Shown here: piece after piece, positions 1 to 4,594 of the stretch
Position numbering within the stretch: the stretch's first letter is position 1
How the letters are laid out: every line of letters starts with the position of its first letter
Notes under the pieces: model-generated
What the model saw: the letters and a program-made list of their open reading frames with translations, nothing else
Told to the model about the DNA's origin: nothing
Database searches by the model: none
Assembly: GCA_000432775.1 (NCBI GenBank)
Contig: HF990389.1
Coordinates: 10,377 to 15,447 of the forward strand
DNA: 5,071 nt
Source of the DNA: Alistipes sp. CAG:831
GTDB taxonomy: Bacteria > Bacteroidota > Bacteroidia > Bacteroidales > UBA932
Reading direction: 5' to 3'
Translations under genes and position numbers: made by a program

Positions 1-479
1 GTGTGCTCCGCCCCCGAAGCCCCTGTAACAGAGTTCAGCACGATGAACAGCACCCCGGCCAGACTCACACCCAGACCCAGCACCCCCTGCCACGTAATCC
101 GGTCCTTCAGCACCACCGCCGCCACCACCATTGTCATAACCGGCGTCATCAGTCCCAGCACCGAAGCATCTACCGCCGTCGTCATCGTAATCGCCTTCAG
201 GAAAGCGAACTGCGTGAGAAACAGCCCCAGGAGCGAGGCCACCGCAATCTTCCAGAGGTCCCCTCTCTCCACCCTCTCCCGCCTCGCCTCGGGCAAGCAC
301 AGGGACATCACCCAGAACAGCACCAGCGCCCCTGCCGACCGCATCAGGAACAGCGACATCGGAGGCACATGGCCGTCATTGGCTATGTTCTTGCAGCACA
401 CGATATTGAACCCGAAGATCAGGTAGGCTGCAAGGCAGGCGAGGTTACCGGTGAGGGAGGCTTTGGCGGTTGAGTTCAT
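1..479 (-). CDS. EamA/DMT-family transporter, N-terminal part (cut by the left window edge)
   Basis: An open frame runs leftwards from ATG at 479-477 through 159 codons to the window edge without a stop. The product is very hydrophobic, with about five predicted membrane segments near residues 13-28, 41-62, 77-97, 105-124 and 131-150. This fits the first five-helix EamA repeat of a drug/metabolite transporter; family members usually have ten helices and about 300 residues, so roughly half lies outside. Family-like stretches are the loop before helix 2 (PPMSLFLMRSAGALVLFW) and TTAVDASVLGLMTPV at helix 4. It would sit in the inner membrane and move a small metabolite; the substrate cannot be told. 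The ATG follows a short leader with a promoter-like TATATTTG box just upstream. GC is high (62% in one line counted), unlike the genes to its right. Plus-strand frames here are antisense to it. Confidence 0.88.
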   Translation of the reverse strand, partial: MNSTAKASLTGNLACLAAYLIFGFNIVCCKNIANDGHVPPMSLFLMRSAGALVLFWVMSLCLPEARRERVERGDLWKIAVASLLGLFLTQFAFLKAITMTTAVDASVLGLMTPVMTMVVAAVVLKDRITWQGVLGLGVSLAGVLFIVLNSVTGASGAEH

Positions 480-499
480 GGTCGTTTCTATAAGCGGCG

Positions 500-507
500 C
501 AAATATA
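500..507 (-). promoter_or_regulatory. Possible Bacteroidota -7 promoter box of the transporter gene
   Basis: On the minus strand the sequence reads TATATTTG, matching the Bacteroidota -7 consensus TAnnTTTG, and would give a transcript starting near 496 with a leader of about 17 nt before the transporter ATG. No clear TTTG is seen at the usual -33 distance, so only half the promoter is supported. It lies just downstream of the stop of the neighbouring small gene. Confidence 0.45.
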
Positions 508-509
508 CA

Positions 510-794
510 TCATTCCACCAATTCCTCTCTGATTATCCTTCGACTTTCTTTCTTGTATTCCCTGCAGTTATACTTTTCTCCCCTACAAATCCAGCAACTG
601 CACGGTGTTCCCGTAGTCCTGTATGCCTTCGCCCATCTCTCACGGGCTATTTCGAACCAATGAGGATGCTCGTTCCAGCTGCCGTCATCATTCCTAATAC
701 TGTGTCCACAAGCAGAAAAATACATCATACGGGCCTTGAACACCCGCATCTGTTGTCTCTGTCTCCAGAGTCTGTTTCGTTTTTTGTCCATCAT
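510..794 (-). CDS. Small basic Cys-rich protein of unknown function (CxCxxC motif)
   Basis: This 94-codon frame starts with a double ATG (794-789) and ends with TGA at 512-510. The product is strongly basic, with Arg/Lys-rich ends, and has five cysteines: C29 in YFSACGHSIRN, then C65, C67 and C70 in TPCSCWICRG, then C77. The CxCxxC cluster followed by a basic helix suggests a small zinc-binding or nucleic-acid-binding protein. I recall similar small proteins as conserved hypotheticals in Bacteroidales, but cannot name a function. It lies 78 bp downstream of the SecB-like gene and 30 bp upstream of the transporter, all on the same strand, so co-transcription is possible. The second Met at 791 is an equally good start. 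The coherent composition and Cys spacing argue against a chance frame. Confidence 0.7.
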   Translation of the reverse strand: MMDKKRNRLWRQRQQMRVFKARMMYFSACGHSIRNDDGSWNEHPHWFEIARERWAKAYRTTGTPCSCWICRGEKYNCREYKKESRRIIREELVE

Positions 795-872
795 CTCTTT
801 GAATTAAAGTCAGTAGGAAGGACAAAAATTCTTTGATTGAATAATTCTGCCTGTTCATATTATTCGTTTACT

Positions 873-1301
873 TTAGTTTGTTCGTCTAATTCTAAATTGC
901 TCAATAGGAATAAGCGGAATAAAATACGTGCCAAGAGGCGTCCCTTTCAGATTCTTCATCATAACGCCTCGAAGTCCACCGATAGCCGCAACTAAAAAAG
1001 TCTCAACAACAAGATTGCTGCGTGTTGCGAATGTTCCATCTTCGTTAAGGGTTATAATCTCCTTTATGGGAGACAGGCCGAAGGTCATCATTATGGAATT
1101 GGATGCTAAAGTCCTCTCTTCTTCACCATAGACTATAGACGCACGCGCAGTGATTACTACCAAATCCTTATCCATCTTAGGCTTAATTTCATGTCCTACC
1201 AGAACACGAGCCTTTTCATAATCCATAGACGGATAATCAAAATCATAGTCCATCCTGAATTCCGTCTCGACGATTGATTCCAGTTTATATTTTACGTTCA
1301 T
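873..1301 (-). CDS. SecB-like chaperone (toxin-antitoxin-chaperone type)
   Basis: This 142-residue protein has the SecB fold order: a beta-rich first part (about residues 3-85) with alternating hydrophobic strands, then a long helix (about 97-118, VVETFLVAAIGGLRGVMMKN), then a short GTPLGTYFIPLIPIEQF stretch. That last stretch matches the SecB pattern of a helix followed by a Gly-Thr/Pro loop and a 'P-(L/V)-(I/N)-P-x-x-F' strand. SecB proteins hold client proteins unfolded in the cytoplasm. SecB-like members next to HTH antitoxins are known as the third component of TAC systems, where they protect the antitoxin. Here the gene begins 10 bp after the HTH stop codon, clearly in one operon. The start is ATG at 1301-1299; no strong ribosome binding site is visible, as is common in Bacteroidota. 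It is not a canonical export SecB. The family assignment is by eye. Confidence 0.75.
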   Translation of the reverse strand: MNVKYKLESIVETEFRMDYDFDYPSMDYEKARVLVGHEIKPKMDKDLVVITARASIVYGEEERTLASNSIMMTFGLSPIKEIITLNEDGTFATRSNLVVETFLVAAIGGLRGVMMKNLKGTPLGTYFIPLIPIEQFRIRRTN

Positions 1302-1311
1302 ATATCAACTG

Positions 1312-1746
1312 TTAATATGCCAATAATACACCTTGTCCATCAGTCTCTACTATCCATTTATCCGAAGCCTGAACCATGACGCCCTTATTCTTTCCCTGGA
1401 ATGAAACAAGCTTATTGCGCTTTGTTACTTTTACTTCGGCAAACGCATCAGGTATCCTGACGGCTCTTGAATATGACACATCAAGCAGTCTTATACCCAA
1501 GCACATACTGACATCGGAAAGAGTGTCGATAGTAAAATTTCTGTCACCGGACAGCCATTCTGAAATCTCAGGTTCACTCCTGCCTATCATCTCCGCAAAT
1601 CTTTTCTGCGTGATATGTCTAACTTTCAAGGCATCGGCAATTTTGGCTGCAACCAGCATCCGATTTCGCATCCTGCAGAAATCACGTTCTTCCGTATCGG
1701 CAAGGATACGGGCAAGTGTACCCGATTGTTTTCTCCTATTATTCAT
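1312..1746 (-). CDS. XRE-type HTH protein, probable antitoxin/autoregulator of a TAC-like operon
   Basis: The 144-residue product has an N-terminal arm (1-28), an XRE/Cro-type helix-turn-helix at about 30-90, and a C-terminal extension (91-144). In the HTH, ITQKRFAEMIG is helix 2 with its turn, SEPEISEWLSG is the recognition helix, and FTIDTLSDVSMCLGI is the following helix. This pattern is typical of HigA-like antitoxins and of orphan Bacteroidota regulators. It is followed directly by a SecB-like chaperone gene. In TAC systems the antitoxin carries a C-terminal chaperone-addiction tail, and the extension rich in Val/Lys/Phe (for example KLVSFQGKNKGVMVQ) is a candidate for it. That is inference. 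The ATG at 1746-1744 overlaps the stop of a small upstream ORF (ATGA), which suggests translational coupling. It probably binds the repeats upstream of its promoter. Confidence 0.82.
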   Translation of the reverse strand: MNNRRKQSGTLARILADTEERDFCRMRNRMLVAAKIADALKVRHITQKRFAEMIGRSEPEISEWLSGDRNFTIDTLSDVSMCLGIRLLDVSYSRAVRIPDAFAEVKVTKRNKLVSFQGKNKGVMVQASDKWIVETDGQGVLLAY

Positions 1747-1829
1747 ATCTTTAAATCCAAAAAATCAACCGAATATATCTTAGCAATCTCTCCTGAAAAT
1801 TCCTCTATATCAACGATATTGAAATCCAT
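1743..1829 (-). CDS. Possible 28-residue leader peptide or degenerate toxin position
   Basis: A short frame runs from ATG at 1829-1827 to TGA at 1745-1743, giving 28 residues beginning MDFNIVDIEEF and ending VDFLDLKI. Its stop overlaps the HTH start codon in an ATGA arrangement, the classic form for translational coupling. GGAG lies only one base before the ATG, too close for an ideal ribosome binding site. The frame cannot be extended far upstream: an in-frame TAA lies 30 codons or fewer before this ATG, beyond the promoter -7 box. The peptide is acidic and amphipathic. In TAC operons this position normally holds a toxin of about 100 residues; a 28-residue product cannot be a full HigB- or RelE-type toxin. 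It may be a leader peptide, a remnant, or chance. Confidence 0.35.
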   Translation of the reverse strand: MDFNIVDIEEFSGEIAKIYSVDFLDLKI

Positions 1830-1853
1830 ACTCCAAACCAATCTAAATCTGCA

Positions 1854-1885
1854 CAAACTTATAGAAAAATTAGGTTATATACAAA
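1854..1885 (-). promoter_or_regulatory. Bacteroidota promoter of the HTH-SecB operon
   Basis: On the minus strand a -33 TTTG (1885-1882) is followed after exactly 20 bases by TAAGTTTG (1861-1854), matching the Bacteroidota consensus TTTG / TAnnTTTG. The predicted start of transcription is about 1850, which leaves roughly 20 nt before the 28-codon ORF and about 100 nt before the HTH gene. The region is very AT-rich (14 G/C in the 60 bases of 1861-1920). Confidence 0.7.
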
Positions 1886-1900
1886 TTTTACGAAATTTTA
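1883..1900. promoter_or_regulatory. Candidate operator: two 8-bp direct repeats one helical turn apart
   Basis: AAATTTTA occurs at 1883-1890 and again at 1893-1900, separated by CG, so the period is 10 bp and both copies face the same side of the helix. The first copy overlaps the -33 TTTG of the HTH operon promoter. Autoregulation by the XRE protein through such repeats is common in toxin-antitoxin operons; binding here is inferred. In AT-rich DNA an 8-bp repeat can arise by chance. Confidence 0.45.
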
Positions 1901-1938
1901 TGACTGCCCTTTAAGACAATTTGCACAGTGACAAATGA

Positions 1939-3450
1939 TCACTTTTTCGAGAGCAGCAAGCTGCCCCCAGGGAGGTATATGCCGCCAAATTGACGGGCAG
2001 TTATAAACGCACATTCATAAACAATCTTTTTTCCGGCAGCGGATGTTTTTACGATGTGGCAAAAAACACTTACCAGGCATTGATTGTCGATGAGGCCCAT
2101 CGCCTCAATCTCAAAAGCGGTTTGTACGGAAACAATGGAGAGAATCAGATAAAGGAAATTGTAAATGCGGCCAAATTCTCGGTATTTTTCGTAGATGACC
2201 GCCAGAAAATCCATATTAAGGACATCGGCTCCAAAGCTTCTATTTCGCAATATGCCGAATCGTGCGGAGCTGTTGTTCATTATGCAAAACTGAGCTCACA
2301 ATTCAGATGCAATGGATCAGACGGATATCTGAATTGGCTGGACAACACCCTCCAGATAAAGGAGACTGCCAATACGAGACTGTCTCCGGAAGATTTTGAC
2401 TTCCATATCTTTGATGATCCCAACGAATTGTTCGACACCATCAAGGAGAAAAACCGCATAAGCAACAAGGCGAGAGTAGTAGCCGGTTACTGCTGGGACT
2501 GGAACAGCAAGAAGGACCCTGCTGCGATCGACATAGTAATTCCTGAGCATAATTTTAAAAAGCAGTGGAATCTCAACTCTCAGAAAAACTTGTGGATTAT
2601 CGACAAAGATTCTATAGAGCAGATAGGATGCATACACACCTGCCAGGGACTGGAAGTCGATTATATAGGGGTAATAATCGGTCCGGACCTAAGATTTGAA
2701 AATGGCCGGGTAATCACCGATATCACAAGACGTTCCGGTAACGATAAGTCTGTAAATGGTTTCAAATCCAGATTCAAGTCAGATCCGGTACTTGCAGCCC
2801 GGGAGGCTGATGAAATTATAAAAAACACTTACCGGACTCTCATGACCAGAGGCATGAAGGGGTGCTATGTATACTTTTGCGACAAAGCTTTGGCAGAGCA
2901 TTTTGCCTCGTCAATGGATATCGTTGCAGAGAAACCATCCGCCGTGCGTATCGAACCGGCCATTAACGATGATGTCAAGTTCATCGACTTCCTGCCACTA
3001 TACTCTTTACGTGCTGCCTGCGGCTACTTCGGAGAAGGAGAAGCCGTAGAGGAATCCGGCTGGATCAAAGTCGAAGGCATGGGCCGCCTCAACCGCAACA
3101 TGTTCGTCGTACGGGCAGAAGGCCGCTCGATGGAGCCCCTCATTCATGACGGCGACTACTGCGTTTTCAGAGCCGCCCCAGCCGGCAGCCGCATGGGCAA
3201 GACCGTACTGGTCCAGCACCGTAACTTCTATGATGCCGACTATGCCGGCAGTTATTCCATCAAAACATACACAAGCAAAAAGACGTATGACGACTTAGGC
3301 AACTGGTCCCACGAAGAGATAGTCCTCCAGCCAAAAAATCCTGAGTTCAGCCCCATCGTCATACACGAAGATGAAGCGGATGAGTTCAGGGTCATAGGAG
3401 AGTTTGTAGGCTGCCTGCCTAAAGTCGGCATGTCCCGGGACCCTCAGTAA
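1939..3450 (+). pseudogene. 5'-truncated DUF2075/SLFN-g3-type helicase fused to a C-terminal S24 (UmuD/LexA-like) peptidase
   Basis: The frame is open from just after TGA (1936-1938) to TAA (3448-3450). The first possible start is TTG at 1990 (486 residues, used for numbering), but homology-like sequence (AAPREVYAAKLTGSYK) begins before it, so 1990 is not the natural start. The N-terminal domain, including the Walker A loop expected upstream, is absent; the TAC-like operon occupies that place on the other strand. What remains is the Walker B box ALIVDEAHRLN (DEAH at 34-37), FFVDDRQ (about 66-72), a motif V-like HTCQGLEVDYIGVIIGPD (216-233) and a motif VI-like YRTLMTRGMKG (281-291). Residues about 331-478 form an S24 domain with nucleophile S380 in GRSMEP and likely general base K425 in YSIKTYTS. 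Without Walker A the helicase should not hydrolyse ATP. The S24 part could still be expressed. GC rises from about 40% to over 55% towards the S24 end. Confidence 0.8.
2980..3423 (+). other. S24 peptidase domain with a UmuD-like Cys-Gly candidate cleavage site
   Basis: This is the C-terminal module of the truncated helicase frame. C344-G345 lies at 3019-3024, the nucleophile S380 at 3127-3129 and K425 at 3262-3264. In UmuD the cleaved bond is Cys24-Gly25 and the serine is Ser60, a gap of 36 residues. Here the gap from C344 to S380 is also 36. The Ser-to-Lys distance is 45 compared with 37 in UmuD, consistent with a loop insertion (RNFYDADYAG). Related S24 domains occur at the C-terminus of other large helicase proteins, where they may control the enzyme by self-cleavage. 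That role is inferred. Confidence 0.65.
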
Positions 3451-3455
3451 CTGAC

Positions 3456-3487
3456 CATTGACAGGCAGCTGTTATGCTGCATCAATG
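3456..3487 (+). terminator. Hairpin just after the helicase-S24 stop codon
   Basis: CATTGA (3456-3461) pairs with TCAATG (3482-3487), and GCAGC (3465-3469) pairs with GCTGC (3476-3480) around a TGTTAT loop, with a small internal 3/1 loop between the two stems. It starts five bases after the TAA. No T-run follows, so it may be a 3' stabilising structure rather than a terminator; a better terminator lies 30 bases on. Confidence 0.4.
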
Positions 3488-3517
3488 ATTATGGCTATCC
3501 GCAAAAATACCTATGTG

Positions 3518-3542
3518 AAAGTCAAGACTGTCTCTTGATTTT
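3518..3542 (+). terminator. Probable intrinsic terminator of the helicase-S24 gene
   Basis: TCAAGA (3522-3527) pairs with TCTTGA (3533-3538) around a five-base loop. The stem extends outward by one G-U and three A-U pairs (AAAG against TTTT), giving about ten pairs and ending in a run of four T. The flanking A-run also makes it readable from the other strand. Confidence 0.5.
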
Positions 3543-3617
3543 GGGCAAGTGACGGGTAGACAGGATATAGTGCCCTGCTTCCCGCGTATCCGAAGCGAGC
3601 GAGGGTGAGCGCCCCCT

Positions 3618-3634
3618 ACTTCTTCGGAAGGAGT
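3618..3634. repeat. Palindromic repeat copy 1 (one mismatch)
   Basis: This copy reads ACTTCTTCGGAAGGAGT. It differs from the consensus ACTCCTTCGGAAGGAGT by one base, which unpairs one position of the 8-bp arms. It sits about 540 bp from the cluster of three other copies and follows a GC-rich stretch (GCGAGCGAGGGTGAGCGCC). Confidence 0.7.
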
Positions 3635-3713
3635 GCAGGATAGATTTACGGCGAAAATGGCTCTATGATAGGCTTCTTGTGACGCAGGGTGCAGGGGGTA
3701 TTTTGCGGATTGT

Positions 3714-3748
3714 CCATTAATGCAAATTTTACTGCACGCATTTAATGG
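3714..3748. repeat. Imperfect inverted repeat, 10-bp arms
   Basis: CCATTAATGC at 3714-3723 pairs with GCATTTAATGG at 3738-3748, with one bulged T. The loop of 14 bases is AT-rich. It lies immediately before the first copy of the long direct repeat. Its role is unknown. Confidence 0.4.
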
Positions 3749-3759
3749 GCTTGGTGGCG

Positions 3760-3825
3760 ATTTGCTCCTGGTGGCCGCACATCCCCGCCTGCCTGCGAGA
3801 AAGGGTGACGGATATCTTTGCGCAT
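3760..3825. repeat. Long direct repeat, copy A (66 bp)
   Basis: It runs from ATTTGCTCCTGGTGG to CTTTGCGCAT and matches 4087-4156 with seven mismatches and one 4-base length difference by hand alignment, about 89% identity. The differences concentrate in GGGTGACGGATATC. It contains two TGCC units where copy B has three. Confidence 0.8.
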
Positions 3826-3916
3826 CGGGAATTCATATTCGCGCAAGTCACCGAAATGAACTCGTGGCACGGGACGATTTCCTAATCGCCTGAAGACCAC
3901 TGCTTTACGAAATCAG

Positions 3917-3958
3917 TATGTGCTTTCATCGCATTTGAAAAGGCATTGAAAGCACATA
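3917..3958. repeat. Perfect 12-bp inverted repeat with an 18-bp loop
   Basis: TATGTGCTTTCA at 3917-3928 is perfectly complementary to TGAAAGCACATA at 3947-3958. It is the longest perfect stem I found in the window. No T-run follows on either strand, so a terminator is not well supported. It could be a mobile-element or recombination-type structure, or part of an RNA hairpin. Confidence 0.6.
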
Positions 3959-4086
3959 TCTACTTGACAACATCCTGCTAATCAAAATGTTACGCAAAAC
4001 ATGCGTGCCACCGATTCCTGTCAGTTGCCACAAAGACACAAACCGCAGACGACTACGGAAACGAGCGGCGGTTCTCTCTCCCGGGA

Positions 4087-4156
4087 ATTTGCTCCTGGTG
4101 GTCGCACATACCCGCCTGCCTGCCTGCGAGAAAGGGCAGCGGGTTTCTTTGCGCAT
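4087..4156. repeat. Long direct repeat, copy B (70 bp)
   Basis: This is the second copy of the 3760-3825 element, starting ATTTGCTCCTGGTGG and ending CTTTGCGCAT. It has one more TGCC unit (TGCC three times), a likely slippage difference. It runs directly into the first clustered palindrome at 4158, whereas copy A is followed by unrelated sequence. Confidence 0.8.
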
Positions 4157-4157
4157 A

Positions 4158-4174
4158 ACTCCTTCGAAAGGAGT
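4158..4174. repeat. Palindromic repeat copy 2
   Basis: This copy reads ACTCCTTCGAAAGGAGT, differing from the consensus by one base at the centre-right. It begins two bases after the end of the long direct repeat copy B. Confidence 0.75.
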
Positions 4175-4195
4175 CGCCATTTTGCCCGTTTCCCT

Positions 4196-4212
4196 ACTCC
4201 TTCGGAAGGAGT
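4196..4212. repeat. Palindromic repeat copy 3 (consensus)
   Basis: This is ACTCCTTCGGAAGGAGT, an 8-bp perfect stem around a single central G. It lies 38 bp after copy 2, start to start. Confidence 0.75.
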
Positions 4213-4262
4213 GGGATTTTGTTTGGCTCTGTGAGGACGTTTTGTTTATATAGTGCCTATTC

Positions 4263-4279
4263 ACTCCTTCGGAAGGAGT
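4263..4279. repeat. Palindromic repeat copy 4 (consensus)
   Basis: It is identical to copy 3 and lies 67 bp after it, start to start. The uneven spacing and lack of conserved spacers rule out a CRISPR array; a REP-like or BIME-like dispersed element fits better. Confidence 0.75.
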
Positions 4280-4548
4280 CGTCATATCAGAAGTAAGAAG
4301 GATCTCCTAGATGGAAGTAAAGTCAAGTGTTAAAGAAGTCTGTGGCAAGTCACCGTTCAATCATCCTCCTTAGTTTGCACGAAATGCATCTATCTATATC
4401 CCATGTAATAAAACAACTATGTTAGGAGTGCATACTGCTTTTAACAGTGTTGTTACTATTACTAGTTTTCAGCAGAGTTAGTGATGCCAGTCGGGAAGTG
4501 CATGTCTCAGGCATTCACAGCAGGTGCCTGTCCCGACAGATGTCCGTC

Positions 4549-4562
4549 CCGGCGCATGCCGG
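4549..4562 (-). terminator. GC-rich hairpin downstream of the PhzF-family gene
   Basis: CCGGC and GCCGG arms flank GCAT 32 bases after the end of the minus-strand PhzF gene. The stem is short but all G-C. No T-run follows, so termination at this site is only possible, not shown. A second weak stem (CAGGCA with TGCCTG, 4508-4530) lies just beyond. Confidence 0.3.
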
Positions 4563-4594
4563 AATTGCTGTACTGGATTGAAGCGGTCCGGATA

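Larger units (their letters stand above)
3451..4594. other. Repeat-rich intergenic region with no credible gene
   Basis: These 1,144 bases hold no frame with recognisable protein character on either strand. Minus-strand frames through 3926-4285 and plus-strand frames at 3987-4253 simply translate the palindromic repeats (for example TPSEGV or TPFEGV each time a palindrome is read). The region holds four copies of a 17-bp palindrome, a diverged long direct repeat, several hairpins and short recurring words such as CAAGTCACCG. No tRNA, rRNA or CRISPR array is visible. Confidence 0.6.

Noticed and set aside
1..473. Two plus-strand open frames at the left edge (1-426 and 3-473)
   Set aside because: They are antisense to a clear minus-strand EamA transporter with five hydrophobic segments; their own products are low-complexity, rich in Ser/Thr/Pro or His/Gln/Arg, with no family features.
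1376..1914. Plus-strand frames of 135 and 99 codons over the HTH gene
   Set aside because: Antisense shadows of the HTH gene, which has a clear helix-turn-helix pattern; neither shadow has family features.
1927..1943. Hairpin AGTGA / TCACT followed by a T-run, as a terminator
   Set aside because: The stem has only five pairs and no gene ends just upstream on the plus strand; it lies at the truncation scar and is probably chance.
1939..2637. Minus-strand frames within 1939-2280, 2280-2468 and 2317-2637
   Set aside because: They lie entirely antisense to the helicase frame, which carries recognisable DEAH and motif V/VI sequences.
3006..3219. Short frames antisense or out of phase to the S24 domain (2867-3049 plus, 3007-3219 minus)
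   Set aside because: Both overlap the S24 coding region in other frames and show no protein features of their own.
3618..4279. CRISPR array suggested by four similar palindromes
   Set aside because: Start-to-start distances are 540, 38 and 67 bp, there are no equal-length spacers and no cas genes are in view.
3926..4285. Minus-strand frame of 119 codons, and plus-strand frames at 3987-4253
   Set aside because: The products are translations of the palindromic and direct repeats (TPSEGV, TPFEGV), with no domain, no conserved composition and no start signal.
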